DNA of 64,000 nucleotides, taken from contig NZ_LMUF01000015.1 in NCBI RefSeq assembly GCF_009766085.1, positions 1-64,000 on the forward strand, given 5' to 3'. This document shows positions 25,990-36,152 of the stretch, one piece after another; position 1 is the stretch's first letter; each line of letters opens with the position of its first letter. The notes under the pieces are model-generated. The model was given only the letters and a program-made list of their open reading frames with translations. It was not told the DNA's origin and did no database searches. The position numbers and the translations under genes were made by a program. Origin of the DNA: Burkholderia sp. S171. Its GTDB lineage: Bacteria > Pseudomonadota > Gammaproteobacteria > Burkholderiales > Burkholderiaceae.

Positions 25990-26350
25990 AGGTTTCTCCG
26001 GATCGGCAGCGCTTTTGGATTAAACCCAGCGAAGCGCTGTCATTTAGTTTTGTGACACCGGAGCGCGCTGAAAATTCGTTTTTTTGACGGTTGCCGGGTT
26101 TATGGCCGGGTGCGTGTTTATTTATTGCCGTCAAGGTGAGCTGGAACCGGCCTGAGAACAGTGATGCTGACATCGACCGACGGCGGCACGGAACGAAGAA
26201 AATACCGCGTGGCATCGATTCCCAACGCAGGCCGCTGATTTCACCGTAAAACCGATCGCAAGCGCCCAGTCCGTGGTTTTTCGAGCGTTACGGTAAAATT
26301 GCACATTGCCGCCCGAAAAGGCGCCCCACGCTCACAATCTGCAGTTCTTC
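25990..26350. other. Divergent intergenic region upstream of dusA
   Basis: About 360 bp, moderately AT-rich at 26060-26130. It should hold the dusA promoter and that of the small exported-protein gene. No RNA gene or repeat identified. Confidence 0.4.
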
Positions 26351-27352
26351 ATGTCGACAGCTTTAAAACCTAGCCCGCGCCGCGTCAGCGTTGCTCCAAT
26401 GATGGACTGGACCGATAGGCATTGCCGGTCGTTTCATCGGATCTTGACGAAACACACGTGGCTTTATACCGAGATGGTCACGACCGGCGCGCTGCTGCAC
26501 GGCGACGTCGCGCGGCATCTCGCATTCACTCCGGCCGAATCGCCCGTCGCGTTGCAGTTGGGCGGCAGCGAACCGGCTGATCTCGCCAAGAGCGCGAAGC
26601 TTGGCGAGCAATGGGGCTACGACGAGATCAACCTGAATTGCGGCTGCCCGTCCGAGCGCGTGCAACGCGGCGCGTTCGGCGCGTGCCTGATGAACGAACC
26701 GCAACTGGTCGCGGACGGCGTGAAAGCCATGCGCGATGCGGTATCGATTCCGGTCACGGTCAAACATCGGATCGGCGTGGACGCGGTTGAGGACTACGCC
26801 TACGTGCGCGACTTCGTTGGCACGGTCGCAGATGCCGGCTGTGAAGTCTTTATCGTCCACGCGCGCAATGCGATCCTGAAAGGCTTGAGCCCGAAGGAGA
26901 ATCGCGAGATCCCGCCACTCAAGTACGAATATGCGTACCAGTTGAAGCGCGATTTTCCGCATCTGGAGATATCGATCAATGGCGGCATCACGACGCTCGA
27001 CGAAGTGGAAGAGCATTTGGAACATGTCGATGGCGTGATGCTCGGCCGTGAGGCTTATCACAATCCTTACGTGCTGGCGGCCGTCGATTCACGTTTCTAC
27101 GGCGCGGCCACGCCGGTGTTGTCGCGCGAGGAGGCTGAGGCCGGCTTGATCGACTACGCGCGTGAGGAGGTGGCGCGCGGGACGTCTCTAGGCGGCATTA
27201 CGCGGCATGCGCTGGGTTTGTATCGAGGAGAGGCGGGTGCGCGTGGCTGGCGTCGTGTGCTCTCGGATAGCCGCCGTCTCGCTACGGGCGATATGGCCGT
27301 TTTCGATGAAGCACGCACTCATCTGCGTCAAGCCGCCGAATTCATCGAATAA
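26351..27352 (+). CDS. dusA: tRNA-dihydrouridine(20/20a) synthase DusA
   Basis: DusA reduces uridines 20 and 20a in the tRNA D-loop using FMN and NADPH. The 333-residue product has the Dus signatures VAPMMDWTDRHCR at the N-terminus, EINLNCGCPSERVQ with the catalytic Cys in the GCPS loop, VKHRIGVD, FIVHARNA and ISINGGI. The DusA subgroup is indicated by GAFGACLM and the C-terminal LGLYRGEAGARGWRR helix. The ATG at 26351 is chosen over the upstream TTG because conservation starts here. tRNA-His follows 100 bp downstream on the same strand. Confidence 0.95.
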   Translation: MSTALKPSPRRVSVAPMMDWTDRHCRSFHRILTKHTWLYTEMVTTGALLHGDVARHLAFTPAESPVALQLGGSEPADLAKSAKLGEQWGYDEINLNCGCPSERVQRGAFGACLMNEPQLVADGVKAMRDAVSIPVTVKHRIGVDAVEDYAYVRDFVGTVADAGCEVFIVHARNAILKGLSPKENREIPPLKYEYAYQLKRDFPHLEISINGGITTLDEVEEHLEHVDGVMLGREAYHNPYVLAAVDSRFYGAATPVLSREEAEAGLIDYAREEVARGTSLGGITRHALGLYRGEAGARGWRRVLSDSRRLATGDMAVFDEARTHLRQAAEFIE

Positions 27353-27451
27353 GGGGCTAGGCAAAGCTAATCTTTGTTCGTATAATCTCGTTTCTCGATT
27401 CAGTAAGCCGGTTCCTGGCGAGCTAGAGAGGCAGTAAGAAGTAAGACAGTG

Positions 27452-27527
27452 GTGGCTGTAGCTCAGTTGGTAGAGTCCAGGATTGTGATTCCTGTTGTCG
27501 TGGGTTCGAGCCCCATCAGCCACCCCA
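27452..27527 (+). tRNA. tRNA-His (GTG)
   Basis: A 76-nt cloverleaf starting GTGGCTGTAGCTCAG, with anticodon GTG at 27485-27487, TTCGAGC in the T-arm and an encoded CCA. The G at 27451 can pair with the discriminator C at 27524 as the extra G-1 nucleotide specific to tRNA-His. A TATAAT at 27381-27386 could be its -10 box, which would imply a 5' leader of about 60 nt. Confidence 0.96.
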
Positions 27528-27537
27528 AAAGATTCAA

Positions 27538-27573
27538 GCAAAAAGCCCGACTTTCAGAAGTCGGGCTTTTTGC
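27538..27573. terminator. Bidirectional terminator, tRNA-His / MFS gene
   Basis: The stem GCAAAAAGCCCGACTT / AAGTCGGGCTTTTTGC with a short loop lies 10 bp after the tRNA and also serves the convergent MFS gene ending at 27658. Confidence 0.9.
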
Positions 27574-27657
27574 TTTCTGGAATTCGCTTTGTCGCGTTGT
27601 CTTTGGATAAACAGGGTAGATAGCTTTTCCGGACTTCTCCTGATCCTCAGGCTCACC

Positions 27658-29100
27658 TTACCCCTTCCTTCCATGCCCACTCACCTGCGCGCCCGCATCG
27701 CGATGCAGGCTGAACAGATCCGCCACGCCCAGCAATCCCACCGCCCCCACGATCAAAAACGCGATACTGAAATCGGCCGGTACGACCGTCTGCGCGCCAT
27801 GACCATGCATCCATTCCGCGAGCCTCAAAGCGATCGCTCCCAGCGCGACGCCGATCCCCATCGTCAACTGGAACAACGTGCTCGACAACGCCGATGCGCC
27901 GCTCATCTGCGCCTTCGGGACATCGGCGAAACTGAGTGTGTTCAGCGCCGTGAACTGCAGCGAGCGCGACAGCCCGCTCGCAAACAATACGGCGACGATG
28001 ATCCAGGTCGGCGTCGTGGGCGATATCAAGCTCATCACCGCCAGCGATAAAGCCGCCAGGATCCCGTTCACGATCAGCACCGGACGAAAGCCGAAGCGCC
28101 GCATGACCGGTGTGGTGACGAGTTTCATCGATAAATTGCCGGCGAAGACCGACAACGTCAGCAGCCCGGATTCGAACGCGTTCAGCCCGAAGCCGATCTG
28201 GAACATCAGTGGCAGCAGGAACGGCGCCGCGCTGATGGCGATGCGAAACAGCGAGCCGCCGCCCATCGCTACCCTGAAGGTCTTGATCCGCAGCGCGTTG
28301 AGATCGAGCACCGGCTCGGCCGCGCGCCGCACATGCCACCACGCGCCCACGCCCGCGAGCACGCCGACCGCGATCAGCCCGCTGGCGAGAACCCAGGGCG
28401 TGTCGTTGCGGCCAATGAGTTCCATTGCGTAGAGCAGGGTCGTGCAGGCGAGGCCGCACAGCACGAAACCCATGAAATCGAAGCGGCGGCTGGCGTGCTC
28501 GCGGGTGTTATCGAGGTAACGGAGCGCCACCACCAGGCCGATCAAGCCGAGCGGCAAATTCAGATAAAAGATCCAGCGCCACGACGAATACGTGGTGATA
28601 AATCCGCCCAGCGGCGGCCCGATCACGGGCGCGACAAGACCGGGCCACGTGATGATCGAGATAGCGCGCATCAAGCCCTCTTTGGGCGTCGCGCGTAATA
28701 CGGCAAGCCGTCCGACGGGGACCATCATCGCGCCGCCAATACCCTGCAGCACACGCGCCGCCGTGAACGTGGGCAGCGTCGACGTCATGCCGCACAGCAC
28801 GGACGCAACCGTGAACAGGCCGATTGCGCTGCCGAACACGGTGCGCAGGCCGAAGCGATCGGCAGCCCAGCCGCTAATGGGGATGAATACGGCAAGCGTC
28901 AGCAGATACGACGTAATACCGAGGCTCAGGTCGACGGGATGAAGCCCGAAGGAGCGCGCCATCTGCGGCAGGGCCGTGGCGATGATCGTGCCGTCGAGGT
29001 TCTCCATGAAGAAGGTCGCCGCGACCAGCATCACGATAACGGAGGAACCGCGTGGGTTCGCCGCGCCGGACGTGGTGCGGGTGAGGTCGGGGGCCTGCAT
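27658..29100 (-). CDS. MFS multidrug efflux transporter, DHA2 (EmrB/QacA) type
   Basis: A 480-residue major facilitator protein, probably with 14 transmembrane helices. Helix 1 carries LDGTIIATALPQMA, the motif of drug:H+ antiporter family 2, followed by GWAADRFGLR (motif A) and GIGGAMMVPVGR. The start at 29100 follows GAGAGACG; the longer frame is not hydrophobic or conserved. The gene is divergent from an aldo-keto reductase gene and has no adjacent membrane-fusion (EmrA) gene, so it may act alone. Substrate cannot be predicted. Confidence 0.9.
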   Translation of the reverse strand: MQAPDLTRTTSGAANPRGSSVIVMLVAATFFMENLDGTIIATALPQMARSFGLHPVDLSLGITSYLLTLAVFIPISGWAADRFGLRTVFGSAIGLFTVASVLCGMTSTLPTFTAARVLQGIGGAMMVPVGRLAVLRATPKEGLMRAISIITWPGLVAPVIGPPLGGFITTYSSWRWIFYLNLPLGLIGLVVALRYLDNTREHASRRFDFMGFVLCGLACTTLLYAMELIGRNDTPWVLASGLIAVGVLAGVGAWWHVRRAAEPVLDLNALRIKTFRVAMGGGSLFRIAISAAPFLLPLMFQIGFGLNAFESGLLTLSVFAGNLSMKLVTTPVMRRFGFRPVLIVNGILAALSLAVMSLISPTTPTWIIVAVLFASGLSRSLQFTALNTLSFADVPKAQMSGASALSSTLFQLTMGIGVALGAIALRLAEWMHGHGAQTVVPADFSIAFLIVGAVGLLGVADLFSLHRDAGAQVSGHGRKG

Positions 29101-29305
29101 CGAAGACGTCTCTCTTGTTTGGATCTGAATGAACGCAGCGATATTGAAAAGCGAATGAAAGGCAGATCTCGCCGTATGCCGACAGCTTATCGGACTGGAG
29201 CGGCGCCGTGGCGATGGGCATCGATGCAGCATGGCCGGGGCTATGGTAGCTTCGGCACTCGGCTAGCGCCTTTAAAACCTGAACACGAACATGGGGAAGC
29301 AATCG

Positions 29306-30358
29306 ATGGAGTACCGGAAACTCGGTGGAACGGATGTCAATGTCAGCCTGATCGGACTGGGGACGATGACCTGGGGCGAGCAGAACACAGAAGCCGATGC
29401 GCACGCGCAACTCAACGCCGCTCTCGATGCCGGCATCAACCTGGTCGACGCCGCCGAGATGTATCCGGTGCCGCCGCGCCCCGAGACGCAAGGGCGCACG
29501 GAGGCGTATATCGGCACGTGGCTGGCAGCGAACCCGGGTGTACGCGAGAAGATCGTGCTCGCGACCAAGATCGCGGGGCCGGCTCGCCAGCCGCATAACC
29601 CGCGGCATATTCGCGGCGCGGGCAACCAGTTCGACCGGAAAAACCTGACCGAAGCCGTCAATACCAGCCTCGCTCGGCTGCAGACGGGTTACATCGATTT
29701 ATACCAGCTCCATTGGCCCGATCGCAGCACGATGACGTTCGGACGCGCGAATTATCCGTGGATAAAGGACGAATACACGGTGCCCATTGACGAGACGCTG
29801 GCGGTGCTCGGCGATCTCGTGAAGGCGGGCAAGATCCGCTACGTCGGGGTATCGAATGAAACGCCTTGGGGTGTCGCGCAATTCTTGCAGGCTGCCGACA
29901 AATTCGGCCTGCCGCGGATCGTGAGCATCCAGAATCCGTACAGCCTGGTGAACCGCACGTTCGAAGCGGGTCTCTCGGAATTCACGCATAAGGAAGACGT
30001 TGGCCTTTTGGCGTATTCGCCGCTGGCTTTCGGCTGGCTGTCCGGCAAGTACGAGGGCGGCGCGCGTCCGGAGGGCGCTCGCATCACGCTGTTCGAGCGA
30101 TTTGCCCGTTACAGCAAGCCGCACACGGTCAAGGCCGTCAGCGGCTACGTGGAACTGGCGCGGCGTCACGGCCTGAGCCCGGCGCAACTCGCGCTCGCGT
30201 TCGTGAACAGCAGGCCGTTCACGACCAGCACGCTGATCGGCGCTACGTCGCTCGAACAATTGCACGAGAATATCGGCAGCGTGGACGTGAAATTGTCCGA
30301 TGAGATCCTCGCCGAAATCGAGGCGCTTCACGAAGCCCAGCCGAACCCGGCGCCCTGA
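29306..30358 (+). CDS. NADP(H)-dependent aldo-keto reductase (Tas-like)
   Basis: A 350-residue TIM-barrel oxidoreductase most like E. coli Tas. The catalytic tetrad is visible as Asp48 and Tyr53 in LVDAAEMYPVPPRPE, a Lys in LATKIAGPA and a His in YQLHWPD. The cofactor end has TLIGATSLEQL. The ATG at 29306 is preferred over 29291 because GGGGAAG lies just upstream of it and MEYRKLG is where relatives begin. It is divergent from the MFS gene and monocistronic. The physiological substrate is unknown. Confidence 0.9.
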   Translation: MEYRKLGGTDVNVSLIGLGTMTWGEQNTEADAHAQLNAALDAGINLVDAAEMYPVPPRPETQGRTEAYIGTWLAANPGVREKIVLATKIAGPARQPHNPRHIRGAGNQFDRKNLTEAVNTSLARLQTGYIDLYQLHWPDRSTMTFGRANYPWIKDEYTVPIDETLAVLGDLVKAGKIRYVGVSNETPWGVAQFLQAADKFGLPRIVSIQNPYSLVNRTFEAGLSEFTHKEDVGLLAYSPLAFGWLSGKYEGGARPEGARITLFERFARYSKPHTVKAVSGYVELARRHGLSPAQLALAFVNSRPFTTSTLIGATSLEQLHENIGSVDVKLSDEILAEIEALHEAQPNPAP

Positions 30359-30640
30359 TCGTTTCGCTGAAAACTGTCATGCGCTACCGTTACGCTAATC
30401 GAAAACAGCCACGATTTTTTACCCATTGCGTTCGTTTTTGCATGGTTTCAAGCGTAAAGTTGTTGTCTCGGTTGATGTCGTAATCGTCTGTCATAAGCCG
30501 CGCCGTGCTTGGTTGGCGCGCGCTTCGCTGCTCTTTGGTGACGCGCCAGTTGTCATGGCACTACACTTGCTCGAAGGTCCCGGTTGCCGCTGTGGTGCCT
30601 CTCGTGCCTCAGCGCGCCCTACGCAAAGGAGTCGTCGCTC

Positions 30641-32737
30641 ATGCCGCAATCCCCCTCGAAGTCCTCTTCCGATCTCGACACCCTCGCCATCAACACCATC
30701 CGCACGCTGTCCATGGACGCGGTGCAAAAAGCCAATTCCGGTCACCCGGGTACGCCCATGGCGCTCGCACCGGTCGGCTTCCATCTGTGGCAAAACCACC
30801 TGCGCTACGACCCGACCGAGCCGCTGTGGCCGAATCGCGACCGCTTCGTGCTGTCGGTCGGCCATGCGTCCATGCTGCTGTATTCGCTGCTGCACCTGAC
30901 CGGTGTGAAAGCCGTCGATCACGCCGGTAAGCCAACGGGTGGTCCGGCAGTGTCGTTGGATGACATCAAGCATTTTCGGCAGCTCGACAGCAAGACGCCG
31001 GGCCACCCGGAATACCGCATGACAACCGGCGTTGAAACTACCACCGGTCCGCTCGGGCAGGGGCTGGGAAATAGCGTCGGCATGGCGATGGCCGGGCGCT
31101 GGTATGAGTCGCACTTCAACAAGCCGGATGCACAGATTTTCGACTATCACGTGTATGCGCTGTGCGGCGATGGCGACATGATGGAAGGTATCTCGCATGA
31201 AGCTGCGTCGATGGCGGGGCACTTGAAGTTGTCGAATCTGACCTGGATCTACGACAGCAACCGCGTGACCATTGAAGGTCACACGGATCTCGCGTACAGC
31301 GACGACGTGGAAACGCGCTTCAAGGGCTACCACTGGAACACGTTGCACGTTGACGACGCCAATGACGCCGGCGCGCTCGAAGCCGCGCTGAACCAGGCGA
31401 AGGCCAACACCGACGGTCCTACATTGATTGTGGTGAAGAGCATTATCGGCTGGGGTGCGCCGCATAAGCAGGACACCTCCGCGGCGCATGGCGAGCCGCT
31501 GGGCGTTGACGAAATCAAGCTCGCGAAGAAGTTCTACGGCTGGCCGGAAGACTCGAGTTTCCTCGTGCCGGACGGCGTGTATGAGCACTTCAACGAGGGC
31601 ATCGGTGCGCGTGGCAGGTCGGCCCGAGAAGCGTGGCAAAAGAGTTTCGATGACTACGCGAAGAAGTATCCGGACCTGGCGAAAGAATTTGCGCAGATCG
31701 AAGCGCATGAGTTGCCGGAAGGTTGGGACTCGGCCATTCCTACCTTCGATGCCGATGCCAAGGGCATGGCGTCACGGGAATCGTCGGGCAAGGTGCTGAA
31801 CGCCATTGCGCAGCATTTCCCCTGGATGATCGGCGGTTCGGCGGATCTGTCGCCATCGACGAAAACCGATATGAAGTTCGAAGGTGCGGGCAGTTTCGAG
31901 TTCGATAACTACGCCGGCCGCAACCTGCACTTTGGCATCCGCGAGCATGTGATGGGCGCCATTTGCAATGGCCTCGCGTTGTCGAACCTGCGGCCTTACG
32001 GCTCCACGTTCCTGATTTTCAGCGACTACATGAAGCCGCCTATCCGACTCTCGGCCATCATGGAAGTGCCGGTGATCTACGTGTTTACGCACGATTCCAT
32101 CGGCGTGGGCGAAGACGGTCCAACGCATCAGCCGATCGAACAATTGGCTTCGTTGCGTGGCGTGCCGGGTCTCAGCACGTATCGTCCGGGCGATGCGAAC
32201 GAGGTGTCCGAATCTTGGCGTGCCGCGTTGGCCGAGCCGCAACGGCCGGCGTGCATCGTGGTGTCGCGTCAGCCTATGCCGACTTTTGACCGGACAAAAT
32301 ATGCGTCGGCGAAGGGCGTTCACAAGGGCGCGTATGTTCTCGCCGATGCTGAAGGTGGCAAGAAGCCGGAAGTCATCCTGATGGGGACGGGCACGGAAGT
32401 GTCGGTATGCGTTGATACTTATGAGAAGCTCAAGAGCGAAGGGATTGCGGCGCGGGTTGTGTCCATGCCGTCATGGGATCTGTTCGAACGGCAGGACGCA
32501 GCCTACAAGGATTCCGTGTTTCCGCCGGATGTCGACGCGCGTGTTTGCGTGGAGCAGGCCGGCACGCTCGGCTGGGATCGCTACGTCGGTCGTCTCGGTT
32601 CGCAGATCGTGATGCATACGTTTGGGGCGTCGGCTCCGCTTTCCGACCTGAAGAAGAAATTCGGCTTCACGCCGGAACACGTCTACGACGAAGCTAAAAA
32701 GCAAATCGAACGCGTCAAAACCAGCCACAAGGAGTAA
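30641..32737 (+). CDS. tkt: Transketolase
   Basis: Transketolase moves two-carbon units between sugar phosphates in the non-oxidative pentose phosphate pathway, using thiamine diphosphate. The 698 residues are a full-length enzyme: His35 in NSGHPGTPM, the TPP motif GDGDMMEG (176-183), the pyrimidine-domain FGIREHVMGA and the HDSIGVGEDGPTHQP block. The ATG at 30641 has AAGGAG 10 bp upstream; the longer frame is not conserved. gnd follows after 6 bp, forming a pentose phosphate operon. Confidence 0.97.
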   Translation: MPQSPSKSSSDLDTLAINTIRTLSMDAVQKANSGHPGTPMALAPVGFHLWQNHLRYDPTEPLWPNRDRFVLSVGHASMLLYSLLHLTGVKAVDHAGKPTGGPAVSLDDIKHFRQLDSKTPGHPEYRMTTGVETTTGPLGQGLGNSVGMAMAGRWYESHFNKPDAQIFDYHVYALCGDGDMMEGISHEAASMAGHLKLSNLTWIYDSNRVTIEGHTDLAYSDDVETRFKGYHWNTLHVDDANDAGALEAALNQAKANTDGPTLIVVKSIIGWGAPHKQDTSAAHGEPLGVDEIKLAKKFYGWPEDSSFLVPDGVYEHFNEGIGARGRSAREAWQKSFDDYAKKYPDLAKEFAQIEAHELPEGWDSAIPTFDADAKGMASRESSGKVLNAIAQHFPWMIGGSADLSPSTKTDMKFEGAGSFEFDNYAGRNLHFGIREHVMGAICNGLALSNLRPYGSTFLIFSDYMKPPIRLSAIMEVPVIYVFTHDSIGVGEDGPTHQPIEQLASLRGVPGLSTYRPGDANEVSESWRAALAEPQRPACIVVSRQPMPTFDRTKYASAKGVHKGAYVLADAEGGKKPEVILMGTGTEVSVCVDTYEKLKSEGIAARVVSMPSWDLFERQDAAYKDSVFPPDVDARVCVEQAGTLGWDRYVGRLGSQIVMHTFGASAPLSDLKKKFGFTPEHVYDEAKKQIERVKTSHKE

Positions 32738-32743
32738 GCCATC

Positions 32744-33730
32744 ATGCAGATCGGAATCGTGGGACTAGGCCGTATGGGCGCGAACATTGCACGCCGGTTG
32801 ATGCGCGGCGAGCAGACGTGCGTGGTGTACGACCACGCGCCCGAAGCGACGCAGGCGGTCGTGGCCGACGGCGCAACCGGCGCGAGCGACTTGGGCGATC
32901 TGGTTAAGAAGCTTGCAGCGCCGCGCTCGGTCTGGCTGATGTTGCCGGCAGGCAAGATCACGGAAGACTCGCTGAACGATCTCTACGAGATCCTGGAAGC
33001 GGGCGACACGATCATCGACGGCGGCAATAGCTTCTACAAGGACGACATCGTCCACGCGGCGAAGCTGAAAGAGAAGGGCATCCATTTCATCGATGTCGGC
33101 ACCTCAGGCGGCGTGTGGGGACTCGAGCGCGGCTATTGCATGATGATCGGCGGCGAAAAGGACGTGGTGCAGCGGCATGATCCGATCTTGTCCGTACTGG
33201 CACCCGGACGCGGCGATATTCCCGCCACGCCGAACCGCGAGGGCCGCGATACACGCGTGGAAAACGGCTATATGCATGTGGGACCGGTGGGGTCGGGTCA
33301 CTTCGTGAAGATGGTGCATAACGGGATCGAATACGGCTTGATGCAGGCGTATGCGGAAGGGTTCGACATCTTGAAGCACAAGTCGTCGACGGATCTGCCC
33401 GAGGCGCAACGCTACGATTTGGATATAGCAGACGTTGCCGAGGTGTGGCGTCGGGGCAGCGTGGTGTCGTCGTGGTTGCTGGATCTGACCGCGGGTGCGC
33501 TGGCCGGTAACAGCACGCTCGATAAATACTCCGCAGAAGTGGCCGACAGCGGCGAAGGGCGCTGGACTATCGAAGCGGCGCTCGAGGAGGCGGTGCCGGC
33601 GCAAGTGTTATCGGCTGCGCTGTATGCGCGGTTCCGGTCGCGAGAGGAGAATTCGTTCGCTGACCGGATGCTGTCGGCAATGCGCTTCGGGTTTGGTGGG
33701 CACAAGGAGTTCAGCCCTGGTTTGAAGTGA
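32744..33730 (+). CDS. gnd: 6-phosphogluconate dehydrogenase, decarboxylating (short form)
   Basis: Oxidatively decarboxylates 6-phosphogluconate to ribulose 5-phosphate. At 328 residues it belongs to the short (YqeC/Gnd-like) class, which is usually NAD-preferring, rather than the 470-residue class. Seen: the nucleotide-binding GLGRMGANI at the N-terminus, [22 protein letters not shown], and the substrate-binding [16 protein letters not shown] with the catalytic Lys. It sits 6 bp behind tkt and ends just before a terminator. Confidence 0.95.
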   Translation: MQIGIVGLGRMGANIARRLMRGEQTCVVYDHAPEATQAVVADGATGASDLGDLVKKLAAPRSVWLMLPAGKITEDSLNDLYEILEAGDTIIDGGNSFYKDDIVHAAKLKEKGIHFIDVGTSGGVWGLERGYCMMIGGEKDVVQRHDPILSVLAPGRGDIPATPNREGRDTRVENGYMHVGPVGSGHFVKMVHNGIEYGLMQAYAEGFDILKHKSSTDLPEAQRYDLDIADVAEVWRRGSVVSSWLLDLTAGALAGNSTLDKYSAEVADSGEGRWTIEAALEEAVPAQVLSAALYARFRSREENSFADRMLSAMRFGFGGHKEFSPGLK

Positions 33731-33777
33731 GCTGAATTTCCGCTGAGTTTTACGCAGCGAGCGGATTGAAGGACGTT

Positions 33778-33816
33778 AAAAAGCCCGTTTCAACTCACGG
33801 TGGAACGGGCTTTTTT
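33778..33816. terminator. Terminator of tkt-gnd
   Basis: The stem AAAAAGCCCGTT / AACGGGCTTTTTT with a loop of about 14 bases (outer part strongest) and a T-run. It lies 48 bp after gnd and also faces the convergent NodJ-like gene ending at 33859. Confidence 0.85.
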
Positions 33817-33858
33817 GAGTACAACGGGTTCGAGCGGTCTATATCTCAGTCCTTTCAC

Positions 33859-34770
33859 TTAACGCATCATCCGTCGACGGAACAACACCGCGCAGATGAA
33901 AAACGGCACGATGGCATACGCCGCGAGCACGGCCACATGCAACACCACATGTTCCGCCGGCCGGTCGAGCATCGCGGGCCGGATTAGCGCGACCGCGTGC
34001 GACAGCGGCAACAACAGCGAGACGTTTTGCGCCACTGCCGGTAACTGCGTGAGCGGGAAAAACACGCCGGAGAGCAGCAACATGGGCGTGAGGGCGAGCG
34101 TCTGGTAGAACATAAAGAAGTCGTAGCTCGGCGCCACTGCGGTCACGATCATCGCCGTGCTCGAAAACGCCAATCCAGTCAGGATAATCACGGGCAACGC
34201 ATAAAGCATTGTCGGAAAACTCGCGTAGCCGAGCACGCCGGCCACCAGCATGATCGCGACGCCGGAGAGCATTGATTTGCTCGCGGCCCATACAATTTCT
34301 GCGAGCACAATATCGCCCAGCGTGAGCGGCGTATGCATGATCGCTTCCCACGTGCGCTGCACATGCATGCGCGAGAAGCCGGAGTACATGGCCTCGAAAC
34401 TCGCCGACATCATCACGCTCGACGCCACCGTTCCTGCGGCGAGAAACGCGATGTACGAGACGCCATCCACGTGGCCGACCATCAGGCCAAGCCCGAGGCC
34501 CAGGCCGAATAGATAGATCATGGGGTCGGCGAGGTTGCCGAACATCGACGCAATCGCGAGCTTTTTCCAGACGAGATAATTTCGCCGCCAGACCGACATC
34601 CAGTTCGATGCGTTCGCGGGCATCGCACTCAGGAAAGGCTCGTGATAAGGCTTGCGTCGCGGCTTGAGTTGAGGCTTGAGTTGAGACTCACCCACCGTGC
34701 CGGTTGCGCGCGGCGGCGTAGTCGGGGACTCCGGGGACTCAACGGTGTTCACATTCGGTTCACTCGACAT
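33859..34770 (-). CDS. nodJ: NodJ-like ABC-2 transporter permease
   Basis: A 303-residue inner-membrane permease of the ABC-2 type with a Pro-rich cytoplasmic N-terminus (about 1-50) and about six transmembrane helices. NodJ-type features are [34 protein letters not shown] and [10 protein letters not shown]. With NodI it would form an exporter for a lipo-oligosaccharide-like or other lipid-linked substrate. No nodulation genes are near, so this is the non-symbiotic Burkholderia-type pair; the real substrate is unknown. It starts 3 bp after the NodI-like stop codon. Confidence 0.88.
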   Translation of the reverse strand: MSSEPNVNTVESPESPTTPPRATGTVGESQLKPQLKPRRKPYHEPFLSAMPANASNWMSVWRRNYLVWKKLAIASMFGNLADPMIYLFGLGLGLGLMVGHVDGVSYIAFLAAGTVASSVMMSASFEAMYSGFSRMHVQRTWEAIMHTPLTLGDIVLAEIVWAASKSMLSGVAIMLVAGVLGYASFPTMLYALPVIILTGLAFSSTAMIVTAVAPSYDFFMFYQTLALTPMLLLSGVFFPLTQLPAVAQNVSLLLPLSHAVALIRPAMLDRPAEHVVLHVAVLAAYAIVPFFICAVLFRRRMMR

Positions 34771-34773
34771 GGA

Positions 34774-35739
34774 TCAGTCCACCATCTCGCGCCCGGTCAG
34801 GCGCAAAAACACATCTTCCAGATTCGCCGGCCGGTGCAGATAACGCACGCCAGGCCGTCCCTTTACCCGCGCATGCACGGGGGCGGGGTCATCGACATAA
34901 CAAAACAGCGTCTCGCCGCTGATCTCCATGCGACCGACGAACGGCAAAAGCTCGTCACGAAGCGCTTGCGGATCGGGACCGTAGATCTCGATCACATCGC
35001 ATCCGATGACCCGCTGGATCAGTTCGTCGGGCTTGCCTTCGGCCACCTTGCGGCCTTCCTCGATCACGCACAGCCGATCGCAAAGCCGTTCGGCCTCCTC
35101 CATGAAATGCGTGGTGAGCAGGATCGTCTTGCCGCGTGCAAGCAGCGAACGCAGCCGTTCCCAGATCAGATGCCGCGCTTGCGGGTCAAGCCCGGTGGTC
35201 GGTTCGTCCATGACCAGCACGTCGGGATCGTTGACCAGTGCGCGCGCGAGCGTCAGCCGCCGCTTCATGCCGCCCGACAACTCGCCGACCCGCGCGTTCG
35301 CCTTGCTTTCCAGTCGCGCAAATTCGAGCAGCGACGGCACCACGGCTTCAATCTCGCTGCCGCTCATGCCGAAATACCGGCCGAATACGAGCAGGTTTTC
35401 GCGGACCGTGAAGTCCGGGTCGAGGTTGTCGAATTGCGGCACCACGCCTACACGGCGCCGGGCGTAACGAGCACGCGAGGGGATCGGTTCATCGACGAGA
35501 CGGATCGTGCCCGCATCCGGCGCGGTCAGGCCGAGCAGCATCTTGAGCGTGGTCGTTTTGCCCGCGCCGTTGGGCCCAAGCAGGCCGAAACACTCGCCGG
35601 GCTGGACATGGAACGACAGGCCGTTCACGACCGTCTTGTCACCGTAGTGTTTTTCGACGTCGATAAACTCGATCGCCGGATTTCCCGGCGCGGGGGTCGT
35701 GCGGGTCGTATCGCTGGATAGCACTGCTGAATCTGACAT
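34774..35739 (-). CDS. nodI: NodI-like ABC transporter ATP-binding protein
   Basis: A 321-residue ATPase of the DRA/NodI group. Walker A GPNGAGKT is at 55-62, the signature LSGGM at 154-158, Walker B VLVMDEP just after 174, and the H-loop lies in [11 protein letters not shown]. The C-terminal extension (about 245-321) is typical of drug/lipid exporters of this class. The ATG at 35739 begins the conserved-length protein; the longer upstream frame has no ribosome site. It forms an operon with the NodJ-like permease. Confidence 0.9.
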   Translation of the reverse strand: MSDSAVLSSDTTRTTPAPGNPAIEFIDVEKHYGDKTVVNGLSFHVQPGECFGLLGPNGAGKTTTLKMLLGLTAPDAGTIRLVDEPIPSRARYARRRVGVVPQFDNLDPDFTVRENLLVFGRYFGMSGSEIEAVVPSLLEFARLESKANARVGELSGGMKRRLTLARALVNDPDVLVMDEPTTGLDPQARHLIWERLRSLLARGKTILLTTHFMEEAERLCDRLCVIEEGRKVAEGKPDELIQRVIGCDVIEIYGPDPQALRDELLPFVGRMEISGETLFCYVDDPAPVHARVKGRPGVRYLHRPANLEDVFLRLTGREMVD

Positions 35740-36152
35740 GCGCAAACTCGGGTGTTGGGTCGGTAGTGGGTCCGACGTTGGGTCTGACGACAAGCTAACT
35801 AGTTTAATCGATTGCACCAACGAGGCGCGTCCCGCACCGTGACCTGCACTGCGGGCGCGCATGCAGGCTATTTTGCGGTCACCGGACGCCTTCGCGGCGC
35901 TCGGATTAACCGCTAGAAAGCCCGCCCATCAAGGGATTTACGTTCCTGGCACGGTGTCCGCTTGGCGTTTCGCGAGCGACCGCGCCGCATTAGCGTTTTC
36001 CATCGTTGCCACCGGTTCAGCGACGCACCATGATGAAGGCAACGCGGCCCGGGTTTTGTCGCCCGCCCGGCCCACGGGGCAGAATCTGCACGACTATGAC
36101 GACCGTTTTTTTGATTGCCCTTTGCTGCCCTCGTGCAGCGCGGAGAACCACC
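35740..36152. other. Divergent intergenic region, nodI-like / universal stress gene
   Basis: About 410 bp. It should contain promoters for both genes; AACTAGTTTAATCGATTG near 35790-35815 is the AT-richest part. No RNA gene or clear operator recognised. Confidence 0.4.

Noticed and set aside
33859-35739. Symbiosis island
   Set aside because: Only the exporter pair is present; no nodABC, nif or fix genes, integrase or composition change.
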